From Wenzhouxiangella sp. (GTDB lineage: Bacteria > Pseudomonadota > Gammaproteobacteria > Xanthomonadales > Wenzhouxiangellaceae): a DNA stretch of 23,771 nt. The notes under the pieces were generated by a model, which was not told the DNA's origin, did not search any database, and saw only the letters and a program-made list of their open reading frames with translations. This document shows, piece after piece, positions 1 to 10,037 of this stretch (positions within the stretch are counted from its first letter, which is position 1; every line of letters starts with the position of its first letter). Location of the stretch: the NCBI GenBank assembly GCA_007116585.1, contig SKIE01000026.1:1-23771 (forward strand). The letters are read 5' to 3'. The position numbers and the translations under genes are program-made.

Positions 1-1077
1 CTGATCGAGCAATATGTTGGCAAAGATGATCATGATCAGGGCCTTGGTTTGAAGCAGCCAGCCGATGATGCGGGCCTCGCCGGCCGGCCAGCCTAGCATT
101 CGACCGGCCAAGCGCGTGCCCAGCAGCTTCCCCGAAACACCGGCAACCAGCAAGGCCGCGGCAATCAGCAGCACCGCTGTTCCACCCAGTTCCCATTCCG
201 TGCGCAACCCGGTCGACAGGAAGAACACCGGCATCATGATCAGCAGCAAGGTGTAGCGCAGTCGGTCCAGACGCGCCTCGCCCAGCCAGCGGCTCTCCAT
301 CACGGCACCGGCCAGAAAGGCGCCGACCATGTAGTGCAGGCCGGCCCAGTCCGCCCCCAGCGCGCAGGCCGCCAGCCACACCAATGCAATAAACCAGCGG
401 TCCGATTCAGGCAGGCGCGGCAGGGCCCTGCGTAAAAATATCGCAGCCACAACAAAACACGCCAGAAAAAGGCTCTGCTTACCCAGGCGCTCGAAATCCA
501 GCAGAATCAGGGCCAGCACGCCCCAGATCGCGATATCGTCCAGGCTGGCGTAGCGCAGCACGCGCTGGCCGAGCGGTTTGCGCAGAATGTCGATCTTTTC
601 CATGAACAGCATCAGGATGGGCAGCGCGGTGACCGCGCAGGCCATGCCGATACTGACCACGAATTGCCAGGGCAAGGCGGCAGCGCCCATCCAGGCCGGG
701 TCGTGCCAGAGGATCAGCCCGCCTACCCCAGCGCCGAGCATCAGCGGCGTAAAGAGCGCAAACGAGGCGGTCACGACGCTGTCCTTGCGCTGCGCCCAGG
801 CCTGGGAGAGATCAAGCTCAAGCCCCGCCACCCAGACAAACAGCATCACGCCCCAGCTGGCTATCCCGCTCAGCATCAGCGTGACCTCAGGCGTAAACAC
901 GGCCGCATAAGCGCCCGGAAACACCGCGCCCAGCAGCCCGGGACCCAATGCAATGCCGGTGAGAATCTGAACGACCACCAACGGCGCCCAGCGCTCCGTG
1001 GCCCCCAGCCGCCAGATCATGTACGGCACGGCCAGGATGATGATCATGGCCAGCAGCATTTTTTCGGTGGTGCTCAC
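1..1077 (-). CDS. CPA2-type cation/proton antiporter membrane domain (3' end cut by window)
   Basis: Translating the minus strand from a GTG at 1075-1077 gives 359 codons open to the window edge. The protein is very hydrophobic, with about ten membrane-spanning stretches. It carries Na+/H+ exchanger-like features: an early GIALGPGLLG segment (about residues 41-50), GVMLFVWVAGLELD (76-89), and the later HYMVGAFLAGAVMES segment. These fit the CPA2 family (PF00999), which exchanges monovalent cations for protons across the inner membrane. The C-terminus is missing, so a Kef-type regulatory domain cannot be judged. The gene starts 7 bp after the eda stop codon and is probably the last visible gene of the ED operon, perhaps serving pH or ion balance during acid-producing sugar catabolism (inference). 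An in-frame ATG at 1059 is an alternative start; neither has a clear Shine-Dalgarno sequence. Confidence 0.85.
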   Translation of the reverse strand, partial: MSTTEKMLLAMIIILAVPYMIWRLGATERWAPLVVVQILTGIALGPGLLGAVFPGAYAAVFTPEVTLMLSGIASWGVMLFVWVAGLELDLSQAWAQRKDSVVTASFALFTPLMLGAGVGGLILWHDPAWMGAAALPWQFVVSIGMACAVTALPILMLFMEKIDILRKPLGQRVLRYASLDDIAIWGVLALILLDFERLGKQSLFLACFVVAAIFLRRALPRLPESDRWFIALVWLAACALGADWAGLHYMVGAFLAGAVMESRWLGEARLDRLRYTLLLIMMPVFFLSTGLRTEWELGGTAVLLIAAALLVAGVSGKLLGTRLAGRMLGWPAGEARIIGWLLQTKALIMIIFANILLDQ

Positions 1078-1084
1078 GGTGCCG

Positions 1085-1744
1085 TCAGCGGCTCAAACCT
1101 TGAGTCAGTGCTCCGCATTGCCGCGCCAGTTCGGCGATGCGCCCCCAGTCCTGCCCCGCAATGGCAGCCTCGGGCACCATCCAGGAACCACCCACCGCGA
1201 TCACATTGGGCAGCGCCAGGTAGTCAGGCGCATTGGCCGGGGTAATCCCCCCGGTCGGGATGAAGCGCGCCTGCGGAAACGGGCCCGACAATGATTTCAG
1301 CAGCGGCAGGCCGCCAACGGCCTCAGCCGGAAAGAGTTTGAAATACCGGTGCCCGTGGGCCAGCCCAAGCATCAGCTCCGAGGCCGTCGCAACACCGGTG
1401 ATGAGCGGCAGTTCGACATTACGTGCCGCGCGGTAGAGTTCATCGGTTGCGCCGGGCGCAATCGCGAAGCGCGCGCCCGCGTTTTCGACGCGGGCGAGGT
1501 CTGTGGCGTCGAGGACCGTGCCGGCGCCTACCAGCGCATCCGGCAGCGCTTCGCGTATGCGACGTATGGCATCGATTGCGGCCGCGGTGCGAAGGGTGAT
1601 CTCCAGCGCCTTGACGCCGTTGCTCAAAAGCGTTTGCGCCAGGTCAACGGCCTGCTCGGCCGACTCGATGCGAATCACCGCGACCACCGGGGCATCGACA
1701 AACAGCTTACCGGCGGTCTGGTTGGGCGTGGGTGAGGGGTTCAT
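1085..1744 (-). CDS. eda: 2-dehydro-3-deoxy-phosphogluconate (KDPG) aldolase
   Basis: This 219-residue protein is the last enzyme of the Entner-Doudoroff pathway, cleaving KDPG to pyruvate and glyceraldehyde-3-phosphate in the cytoplasm. Class I aldolase marks are visible. PVVAVIRI is near residue 19, and ALEITLRT carries the conserved Glu48 and Arg52. VGAGTVLD is at 72-79. The Schiff-base lysine is Lys136 in [12 protein letters not shown], and the phosphate-binding PTGGI follows. Length matches the family (about 210 residues). Its ATG overlaps the glk stop codon in an ATGA arrangement (1741-1744), which implies translational coupling. No Shine-Dalgarno sequence is evident. Many KDPG aldolases also act on 4-hydroxy-2-oxoglutarate, but the ED context makes KDPG the main substrate. 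Confidence 0.96.
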   Translation of the reverse strand: MNPSPTPNQTAGKLFVDAPVVAVIRIESAEQAVDLAQTLLSNGVKALEITLRTAAAIDAIRRIREALPDALVGAGTVLDATDLARVENAGARFAIAPGATDELYRAARNVELPLITGVATASELMLGLAHGHRYFKLFPAEAVGGLPLLKSLSGPFPQARFIPTGGITPANAPDYLALPNVIAVGGSWMVPEAAIAGQDWGRIAELARQCGALTQGLSR

Positions 1745-2730
1745 GGCTGATCACTTCGGGGCAATTGGAGACTCAAAGCCGCGCCCAGCAACCCGGGCTC
1801 GGGATGCGTCACCACAAGCACCCGGACCCGCTCGAGATGGGCGGCAAACCGGCCTTTGTCGAGGAAAGTATCGCGGAACGCGCTGGATTTCAGAAACGGA
1901 ATAAGGCGCGGCACGATACCACCGGCAATGGCCACGGTATTGGCGCCATGGAACAGCGCGGCATCGCCGGCCACGCTGCCAAGAACGGCGCAAAACCTTG
2001 CCAGTGCGGCGTGAGCGAGCGGATCATCGCCGGTCAACGCCAAGCTCACGATCTCGGCCGGTGTTCGGAGTGATTCATCCGGCGTGATCGACTGGGTTGG
2101 CGTCCGCTCGCCCAAGGCGGCGTGGATTTCGGCAAGCCCCGGGCCGGACAGGACGCGTTCGATCGATACCCGCCCATGGCGCGCCGCCAGCCAGTCATAT
2201 ATCTGCCGCTCTTCGGCCCCCAGCGCGGCAAAACTGATATGCCCGCCCTCGGTTTCGACCACCTGCCACAACCGCTGCCGGTCGCGCAGCAGCAACGCCA
2301 CGCCCATGCCGGTGCCCGGTCCGATCACGCTGACCGGCCCGACAATCGGCTCGCCATCCCTGCCATGCAGCTGTTCGTATTCACCGGGCTGAAGCACAGA
2401 AACACCCAGCGCCGCGGCGCCGAAATCATTCAGCACATCCAGCCGCTCAAGCCCCAGATCCTCCGCCAGCGTCCTGCGACTGAAGGCCCATGCGCGGTTG
2501 GTCAGCCTGATTTCATCGCCGTGGACCGGACAGGCCACGCCAAGGGCCGCGCGCCGGGGCGAGGCATCAACGCTGCTCAGATAATGGGTCGCTGCCTCTT
2601 GCAGGCTGGCGAAATCCGCGGTTGGCAAGACCCTGGCCTCGCGCAGAACCGGTCGGTCTGGGCCATGTTCGGCCAGGGCAAATCTGGCGTTCGTGCCGCC
2701 GATATCGCCGACCAGCGAGACGGCCGCCAT
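1741..2730 (-). CDS. glk: Glucokinase (Glk family, non-ROK)
   Basis: This 329-residue glucokinase phosphorylates glucose with ATP to glucose-6-phosphate, the substrate of Zwf. The start was set at the ATG of 2728-2730, because the protein then begins [19 protein letters not shown], with the phosphate-binding motif near the N-terminus as in PF02685 glucokinases (E. coli Glk is 321 residues). Further motifs are [10 protein letters not shown] (catalytic Asp102), the GPGTGMG loop at 137-143, and EGGHISF at 161-167. The reading frame stays open upstream to 3018, but that stretch lies inside edd and has no homology-like content. The start is one base beyond the edd stop codon, and the end overlaps eda by 4 bp. 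A glucokinase within the ED operon says that free intracellular glucose is the expected intermediate, as hydrolysis of imported oligosaccharides would give. Confidence 0.95.
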   Translation of the reverse strand: MAAVSLVGDIGGTNARFALAEHGPDRPVLREARVLPTADFASLQEAATHYLSSVDASPRRAALGVACPVHGDEIRLTNRAWAFSRRTLAEDLGLERLDVLNDFGAAALGVSVLQPGEYEQLHGRDGEPIVGPVSVIGPGTGMGVALLLRDRQRLWQVVETEGGHISFAALGAEERQIYDWLAARHGRVSIERVLSGPGLAEIHAALGERTPTQSITPDESLRTPAEIVSLALTGDDPLAHAALARFCAVLGSVAGDAALFHGANTVAIAGGIVPRLIPFLKSSAFRDTFLDKGRFAAHLERVRVLVVTHPEPGLLGAALSLQLPRSDQP

Positions 2731-2731
2731 G

Positions 2732-4558
<1,827 letters not shown>

Positions 4559-4563
4559 GGCTG

Positions 4564-5262
4564 TCAGGGACTCCAGAACACTTCCAGTCGCTCACCGGCT
4601 GCGCGCAGCAGCGCTGCCACCGGCAAGACGTCTTCATCGGCATCGATGCGGGCTGCTTGCTGCAGCACCTCCCGCTTTGCCTCCCCGGTGATCACCAGCA
4701 GCAGGCAGCGCGTCTGCAGCAAGCGAGCCAACGTCAGGCTGATGCGCGAAAATGGCGCTTCCGGCGGCAGCGGGTCGGGCGTTACGGCCAGAGCCGATGC
4801 TGGAGCCTTCGGGTCCAGCCCTGCGGCCAGCGCGGGTGACCCGGGAAACAGCGAGGCAAAATGGCCATCGCCCCCCATCCCAATCATGGCCAGGTCGAAC
4901 GGCTTTGGCAAACCGCTCAGAACGCGCTCGGCGTGGTGCGGGTCGGCATCACCCGCCAACGGATCGGGCGCCAGGCTGCGAACGTCCAGGTCAGTCCGCG
5001 CAAACTGCCGCCGGATTTCACCAACGTTGCTGGCAGCATGATCCGGGCCCACCCAGCGCTCGTCGGTGGGCACGGCTGTGACCCGAGCCCAGTCCAGCGG
5101 CAACGACGCCAGTCGCGCGTAAATCGGTTTGGGCGTGCTGCCGCCGGACAAGGCCATGGAGACGGTCGGCCGCTCGGCCAGGCTGGCGGTCAGCTGCTGC
5201 TGCAACCGGTCGGTAACCGCTGCTGTCAGCGCTGCACGGTCGGGAAATTCATGCCAGTTCAT
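4564..5262 (-). CDS. pgl: 6-phosphogluconolactonase (DevB/SOL type)
   Basis: This 232-residue lactonase hydrolyses 6-phosphogluconolactone, the product of Zwf, to 6-phosphogluconate. It belongs to the DevB/NagB-like family: the sugar-phosphate loop SGGSTP is at residues 39-44, DERWV at 67-71, [14 protein letters not shown] at 128-141, and ITGEAK at 191-196. Length is normal for this type. The ATG is preceded by GGGAG (5268-5272) at 5-nt spacing, a good ribosome-binding site. It lies 16 bp after zwf and 5 bp before edd, matching the order of reactions in the pathway. Confidence 0.95.
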   Translation of the reverse strand: MNWHEFPDRAALTAAVTDRLQQQLTASLAERPTVSMALSGGSTPKPIYARLASLPLDWARVTAVPTDERWVGPDHAASNVGEIRRQFARTDLDVRSLAPDPLAGDADPHHAERVLSGLPKPFDLAMIGMGGDGHFASLFPGSPALAAGLDPKAPASALAVTPDPLPPEAPFSRISLTLARLLQTRCLLLVITGEAKREVLQQAARIDADEDVLPVAALLRAAGERLEVFWSP

Positions 5263-5278
5263 CGGTTCTCCCGGAAGT

Positions 5279-6733
5279 CTATTCGCGCCAGCTGTGGCCG
5301 TGCCGCTCCGTCAACGCCACGGCCGAACTCGGACCCCAGGTGCCGGCCGCATACAGTTTGGGTTTTGATCCGGACTCGGTCCAGCCGGCGATGATCTCAT
5401 CGACCCACTGCCAGGCCGTCTCCACTTCGTCGCGGCGCACGAACAGGGTCCCGTTGCCTTCCAAAGCGTCAAGATACAGGCGCTCGTAGGCGCTTCGACG
5501 ACGCTTGTCCTCAAATGCGTTGTGCAGGTCCAGGTCAAGCGCGACCTGGCTCAGCTGCACCCCTTTCCGGTCCAGCCCCGGGGTCTTGTTCATCAGGCCC
5601 AGTGAGATACGCTCTTCCGGCTGCAGACGAATCACCAGGGCGTTGGGCTGCATCTGGGCTGCCGCCGACGGGAAGATCGAGTGCGGGACGCGCTTGAACT
5701 GCAGATAGATTTCGGTCATCCGGCGCGGCATTCGCTTGCCGGTGCGAAGGTAAAACGGCACCCCCGACCAGCGCCAGTTGTCGAGGTGGGCGCGCAGGGC
5801 GACAAAGGTTTCGGTGCTGGTTGCCGCCCCCACTTCGTCGACATAACCGCGCACTGCCTCACTCTTGATTGCCCCTTCGGCATATTGCCCGGCTACGCTA
5901 TGGCTGGCCAGGTCGGCACCGCGGATGGGTCGCAGCGACTGCAGCACCTTGATTTTTTCGTTGCGGACCGCGCCCGGTTCAAACTGAGCCGGTGGTTCCA
6001 TTGCGGTCAGGCACAGCAGCTGCAGCATGTGGTTCTGGACCATATCGCGCATGGCGCCATAGTGATCATAGTAAGTGGCCCGACCCTCGAGGCCGACGGT
6101 CTCGGCAACCGTGATCTGCACCTGTTCGATATGCTGCGCGTTCCACAGGGGCTCGAACAGCGCGTTACCGAAGCGCAGGGCGAGAAGATTCTGCACGCCA
6201 TCCTTGCCGAGGTAATGATCGACCCTGTAGATCTGATCTTCGGCAAACACCTGGCCGGTCTTGTCGTTGATCTCCGCGGAACTCTGCAGGTCGTGACCAA
6301 TGGGCTTTTCGAGCATGACCCGGCAGTCCTCATCCACCAGACCACTGGTTTGCAGGCCATGGCAGATCGTCGGGTACCAGCTCGGTGCGGTTGAGAGGTG
6401 ATACAGCACGTTGCCCGTCCGAAGACGACGTACCGCTTCGGCCAGCGCACCGAAGGCGTTGTGATCACTGAGGTCCACGCTCAGGTATTCGATGCGATTG
6501 AGCAGGCGCGACCTCGCCTGTTCATCGCTGATCCCTGATTCGGCCAGCGAGTCCGCCACCTGGGCGCGGAACTCAGAGGTGTCGCCCTCCCTGCGACCGC
6601 AGCAAAGAATGCGCAGGCGCTCCGGGAACAGGCCGTCTTCGTTGAGCCCCAGAAGTGAAGGCAGCAGCATGCGCTGGGCGAGGTCACCCGTGGCCCCGAA
6701 AATTACCAGCAGGGTGGCTGTTTGTGGGCTCAT
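5279..6733 (-). CDS. zwf: Glucose-6-phosphate 1-dehydrogenase
   Basis: This 484-residue enzyme oxidises glucose-6-phosphate to the lactone with NAD(P)+, opening the ED and pentose-phosphate routes. The nucleotide-binding GATGDLAQR is at residues 13-21, EKPIG at 142-146, the catalytic RVDHYLGKD at 170-178, and the YYDHYGAMRDMVQNHMLQ helix follows at about 221-238. The ATG at 6731-6733 was chosen because it has AAGGA at 9-nt spacing and puts the Rossmann motif near the N-terminus. The frame can be extended to a TTG at 6778, but that adds 15 unlikely residues and overlaps the upstream halogenase. The 37-bp gap to the halogenase is the largest inside the enzyme part of the array, yet it holds no obvious promoter. 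No hexR gene, the usual gammaproteobacterial regulator of zwf-edd-eda, is present in the window. Confidence 0.96.
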   Translation of the reverse strand: MSPQTATLLVIFGATGDLAQRMLLPSLLGLNEDGLFPERLRILCCGRREGDTSEFRAQVADSLAESGISDEQARSRLLNRIEYLSVDLSDHNAFGALAEAVRRLRTGNVLYHLSTAPSWYPTICHGLQTSGLVDEDCRVMLEKPIGHDLQSSAEINDKTGQVFAEDQIYRVDHYLGKDGVQNLLALRFGNALFEPLWNAQHIEQVQITVAETVGLEGRATYYDHYGAMRDMVQNHMLQLLCLTAMEPPAQFEPGAVRNEKIKVLQSLRPIRGADLASHSVAGQYAEGAIKSEAVRGYVDEVGAATSTETFVALRAHLDNWRWSGVPFYLRTGKRMPRRMTEIYLQFKRVPHSIFPSAAAQMQPNALVIRLQPEERISLGLMNKTPGLDRKGVQLSQVALDLDLHNAFEDKRRRSAYERLYLDALEGNGTLFVRRDEVETAWQWVDEIIAGWTESGSKPKLYAAGTWGPSSAVALTERHGHSWRE

Positions 6734-6742
6734 CGAATCATG

Positions 6743-6747
6743 TCCTT
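6743..6747 (-). promoter_or_regulatory. Ribosome-binding site that fixes the zwf start
   Basis: The minus strand reads AAGGA here, 9 nt before the ATG at 6731-6733. It supports the shorter zwf start over the upstream TTG at 6778. It also suggests zwf can be translated independently of the halogenase gene in front of it, unlike the coupled junctions elsewhere in the array. Confidence 0.7.
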
Positions 6748-6770
6748 GTGACGAATTGCATGCGCAGTCG

Positions 6771-8294
6771 TCAGACAAACTGCGGCGCGGCCGGGCGCAA
6801 GCGCGAAGATTGCAGACTGGCCAGGTAAACCTGATGAGGCGGTTGAGCGCGGACGATCTGGTTGACCGAGGCGCGGGTCTCTGCCATGAAATCCTTGAGG
6901 TCAGCCACAGCCATCTTGTCTACAAACGGATGATAGGCCGTGGGTTCGATACCCTGGCCCGACATTACCCAAACCCAGGACTGCTCTGCAAACAGCTCGT
7001 ACTGATCCCTGAACACGCGCGCGTTGCTGCTGAACAATCGGATCTTGTGCGCCAGTGTGTCGGGAACATCCATGTGGCGCAACTCCTTCCAGTAGGGCGA
7101 ATCCGCGCGCTGATTGACGTGATAGTGCAGGATGATGAAGTCACGGATGTATTCCGATTCCAGCCGCACGTCGTTGTTGAACTGATCGATTTCAGCCTGT
7201 TCGATCTGCCCGGTTGGAAACAGCTTGATGAAACGAATCAGGCTGTTCTGAATCATGTGGATGCTGGTCGACTCCAGCGGTTCCAGAAACCCGCTCGACA
7301 GGCCCAGCGCCAGACAATTGCGGTTCCACTGTCGCCGTCGGCGGCCGATGGTAAAGCGCAGGCGGCGCGGCTCGGTGATGGGTTTGCCGTCAATGTTGTC
7401 CAGCAGCAGTCTGCGCGCCTGGTCTTCTTCCAGATAGTCGCTGCAGTAGACCAGCCCGTTGCCGACACGATGCTGCAGGGGAATTTTCCATTGCCATCCG
7501 GCGCTGCGGGCGGTCGAGCGCGTGTAGGGCATGGGCGGGGCCACGGACTCGCTCTGCACCGCAATGGCCGAATCGGATCGCAACCAGTGCGACCAGTCTT
7601 CCCAGCCGGTCTTGAGCGCCTGTTCGATCAACAGCCCGCGGAAACCGCTGCAGTCGATGAAGAAGTCACCCGCAACGCTCTGACCGGACGCCAGCCGCAC
7701 GGATTCGATGAAACCCGACTCGCCGTCGAGCTGGACATCAACCACCTTGCCTTCGATCCGACGCACACCCAGCGACTCGCTGTAGCGCCGCAGCATGCGC
7801 GCATACAGCCCGGCGTCGAAATGGTAGGCGTAGTGGGGCTTGCGCTCACCGTTCTTGCCGAATCGTCCGGCCCGGGCCAGACTCGATTCGACGCTGAACT
7901 CGTTCAGGCTGGCCGGCTCGCCCTGGCGCCGTGCCTTGAGCCAGTAGTGATGAAACTGCGCGGCCCAGGCATCAGCACCCGGTGGTCCGAACGGATGGAA
8001 GTAGCGGTCGCCGAGCTGGCCCCAGTTCTCGAACTCGATTCCCAGCTTGAAAGTGCCGTTGACTTCGCGCAGGAATTCCGCCTCGTCAAGTTCCAGCAGA
8101 AGATGGAAATTCCTGATGGCCGGGATGGTCGCCTCACCTACGCCCACCGTGCCGATCTCATCGGATTCGATCAACTCGATCTGTTTGATATCTGCAAAGG
8201 TCTTGGCAAGCCCGGCCGCCGCCATCCAGCCGGCGGTACCCCCGCCAACGATGACGATGCGCTTGAAGTCGTTATGTGCCTGATTCGGTTTCAT
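6771..8294 (-). CDS. Flavin-dependent (tryptophan-type) halogenase 1
   Basis: This 507-residue protein belongs to the flavin-dependent halogenases (PF04820), which use FADH2, O2 and halide to halogenate electron-rich substrates. Diagnostic features are intact: the FAD-binding GGGTAGW at residues 17-23, GVGEATIP at 51-58, a lysine at 83 (TFKLGIEF) matching the hypohalite-relaying catalytic Lys, WQWKIP (the WxWxIP motif) at 267-272, and SGFLEPLEST at 334-343 with the conserved Glu. It should therefore be catalytically competent. Free tryptophan need not be the substrate: relatives next to TonB-dependent receptors in Xanthomonas and Brevundimonas are reported to brominate indole-type compounds in vitro, and their natural substrates are unknown. 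The ATG overlaps the cupin-like gene's stop by 4 bp (ATGA). No partner flavin reductase gene is present in the window. Confidence 0.92.
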   Translation of the reverse strand: MKPNQAHNDFKRIVIVGGGTAGWMAAAGLAKTFADIKQIELIESDEIGTVGVGEATIPAIRNFHLLLELDEAEFLREVNGTFKLGIEFENWGQLGDRYFHPFGPPGADAWAAQFHHYWLKARRQGEPASLNEFSVESSLARAGRFGKNGERKPHYAYHFDAGLYARMLRRYSESLGVRRIEGKVVDVQLDGESGFIESVRLASGQSVAGDFFIDCSGFRGLLIEQALKTGWEDWSHWLRSDSAIAVQSESVAPPMPYTRSTARSAGWQWKIPLQHRVGNGLVYCSDYLEEDQARRLLLDNIDGKPITEPRRLRFTIGRRRRQWNRNCLALGLSSGFLEPLESTSIHMIQNSLIRFIKLFPTGQIEQAEIDQFNNDVRLESEYIRDFIILHYHVNQRADSPYWKELRHMDVPDTLAHKIRLFSSNARVFRDQYELFAEQSWVWVMSGQGIEPTAYHPFVDKMAVADLKDFMAETRASVNQIVRAQPPHQVYLASLQSSRLRPAAPQFV

Positions 8295-9304
8295 CGGTTC
8301 AACTTGTTGCGCAAAAACGTGCGCAGACGCCGTGCGGTGGACTCATCCAGCGTGCCCAGGACACCCCGGCTGTGCTCGGGGATATGCGCCACGGTCTGAT
8401 CATCGGCGCTGAAAACATAATGATCAAACAGGCCCTGCCAGGCGCGACGCTGCGATAACGGCAAATCACGAATATTCAGGATGGCATGCAGCAGGGCGTC
8501 ATTGGGCGCGCCCATATGTTCGGGCACTTCGCGCCACCAGTGATTGATCAGGATATTGAAGGGTTCAAGTCCATCGACCTGGTGCCACCACATGCTCGGA
8601 ATATAGACCGCATCGCCGGCTTCCAGTACCGCAGCGCGCGCCGAGGCGAGCGCCTGCTCATACCGCGGGTGTTGATCAAAATCCGGATTTTCAAAATCCA
8701 CCAGGCTGATCTGCTGGCCTGCCGGCGTCAGCTCCATCGGCCCCACGTACAGGTTCTTCAACTGATCCGGCGGAAACAGGGTAAAGCGACGCCGGCCGGC
8801 GCAGACGCAGGCAATGTTTTCCAGCGCATCGTAATGCGCCGCCACGCGGGTCCGGTTACCCAGCCAGATGCGCACCGAGGCCCGGTGCTCACCGGACGGC
8901 AGCCGGTTTTCTTCGCCCAGGCCAGGCAGGCACAGATCTATCGACGATGACCCCACATAAATTGTCGGTGGTTGCGGATCATCAGCGTAGGCGAGCAGCT
9001 TGTCCAACACCTGCCCCAGGCCCACACGCGCCGGCTCGAAATTGGTGTCGGTCAACGCCTTGTTGTAGAAAATACGACCCTGGGTTTCAGCCTCGCCGAT
9101 AAAGGCGGTGACGGCTTCTCCACGATCAAAGCGCCGCAGGTAATCCATGGCGTCGCTGTCGGATGTCCGTGCCGCCGCTACCAGCGGCCAGTCGGCGGTC
9201 AGTCCGCGCAAGACTGCGGGCTCTTCCAACTCGGACACTGCCGCGAAGACTTCATCGGCAGAAACGCCGGAGATCTCTCGCAGAGGGGCGACCGGCGGTG
9301 GCAT
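8291..9304 (-). CDS. Cupin-like (Cupin_8/JmjC-fold) putative Fe(II)/2-oxoglutarate oxygenase
   Basis: This 337-residue protein resembles the Cupin_8 family (PF13621), related to FIH-like hydroxylases with a JmjC fold. A plausible 2-His-1-carboxylate iron site is visible: His157 and Asp159 in RVAAHYDALEN, with the distal His241 in PSMWWHQVDG. The sequence around RRRFTLFPPDQLKNLY and AGDAVYIPSMWWH is typical. The N-terminal half (EEPAVLRGLTADWPLV) is also characteristic of these proteins. No signal peptide is seen, so it should be cytoplasmic. It starts one base inside the SapC stop codon (TGATG) and overlaps halogenase 1, so it is coupled to both. Proteins of this type recur with halogenases and SapC near TonB-dependent receptors; the substrate (protein side chain or small molecule) is unknown. 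Confidence 0.85.
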   Translation of the reverse strand: MPPPVAPLREISGVSADEVFAAVSELEEPAVLRGLTADWPLVAAARTSDSDAMDYLRRFDRGEAVTAFIGEAETQGRIFYNKALTDTNFEPARVGLGQVLDKLLAYADDPQPPTIYVGSSSIDLCLPGLGEENRLPSGEHRASVRIWLGNRTRVAAHYDALENIACVCAGRRRFTLFPPDQLKNLYVGPMELTPAGQQISLVDFENPDFDQHPRYEQALASARAAVLEAGDAVYIPSMWWHQVDGLEPFNILINHWWREVPEHMGAPNDALLHAILNIRDLPLSQRRAWQGLFDHYVFSADDQTVAHIPEHSRGVLGTLDESTARRLRTFLRNKLNR

Positions 9305-10023
9305 CAGCCAGACCTGCTATCGTCAGCCAGACGCTGATTCTTGCGTTCGATCAGAACCGCCAGTTGCGGCATCGAGGCCAGCAGCATATAGATGTGCTGC
9401 AGATAACCCTTGTCGTGCAGCAGCGCCAGGCTGTCGCCGTCCAGAGACTGCAGGCGCTCTTCATTGATCGTGTACAAACCGGTCAGCGCGTGCCGCTGGC
9501 CGTTCCCGAACTGAACCTCGAGGTTGAGCGATTCGATCAGGTCCATGCCAACCAGCAGACGCGAAAACGCTTCGCTGGCCTGGTGTCCTTCATGAATCTG
9601 ACCGAGCACCTGGTTGGCGCGCTCCAGCAGCGGACCTTCGCCACCCTGCGGAAGAAATACCGGCTCTCCATCACCGCTGAGACTTACGGCAGGATGCTCC
9701 ATATCGATATGGACCACCGGGCCCTCCTGGAAGCCAATCAGAAACGGCTGTCGCTCCACGGTCAGCGGAAGACGGCGGGCCAGCCAGCGGTCGCCGCCCA
9801 GGTAGAGGTTTTCATCAGTCTCGAAACCCAGCAGCGCGACGATGTCGTAATGGCCGCCCTCGGCGTTTCGGGCCAGAAACAGCGGATACTCGGCCTGCAG
9901 CGCGCCCAGTTCGACAGGAAAGACGCGCGCGAGGTGGCTGTCAAAACCGTGGCCTGGCGCAAAGCGGCGCCGAATCCGAAGATTCTTGTGCGTGACGTTG
10001 TCGAGGAGTTCGTGGCGGGCCAT
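9304..10023 (-). CDS. SapC family protein
   Basis: This 239-residue soluble protein fits the SapC family (PF07277), named after a Campylobacter S-layer locus gene. Visible segments are an N-terminal VTHKNLRIRR stretch, VFPVELGALQAEYPLFLARN (about residues 35-54), GFETDENLYLGGDRWLARRLPL, and a C-terminal KGYLQHIYMLLASMPQLAVLIERKN helix-rich end. No signal peptide or membrane segment is apparent. Its biochemical role is unknown. In Proteobacteria the family recurs beside TonB-dependent receptors, flavin-dependent halogenases and cupin-like proteins, exactly as here. It starts 14 bp after halogenase 2 and its stop shares one base with the cupin-like start. This is unrelated to the SapC permease of the peptide transporter SapABCDF. 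Confidence 0.85.
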   Translation of the reverse strand: MARHELLDNVTHKNLRIRRRFAPGHGFDSHLARVFPVELGALQAEYPLFLARNAEGGHYDIVALLGFETDENLYLGGDRWLARRLPLTVERQPFLIGFQEGPVVHIDMEHPAVSLSGDGEPVFLPQGGEGPLLERANQVLGQIHEGHQASEAFSRLLVGMDLIESLNLEVQFGNGQRHALTGLYTINEERLQSLDGDSLALLHDKGYLQHIYMLLASMPQLAVLIERKNQRLADDSRSG

Positions 10024-10037
10024 GATTGATCAGTCGC

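Noticed and set aside
664..1245. Plus-strand open frames opposite the antiporter and eda
   Set aside because: They are low-complexity, Arg/Pro/His-rich translations antisense to clear minus-strand genes, with no motif or start signal.
6734..6778. TTG start for zwf giving 15 extra residues
   Set aside because: The ATG at 6733 has AAGGA at good spacing and the Rossmann motif then lies where the family has it.
6492..8399. A 635-codon open frame on the plus strand opposite halogenase 1 and the zwf start
   Set aside because: It is antisense to two genes with intact catalytic motifs, its translation has no recognisable domain, and long antisense frames are common in GC-rich genes.
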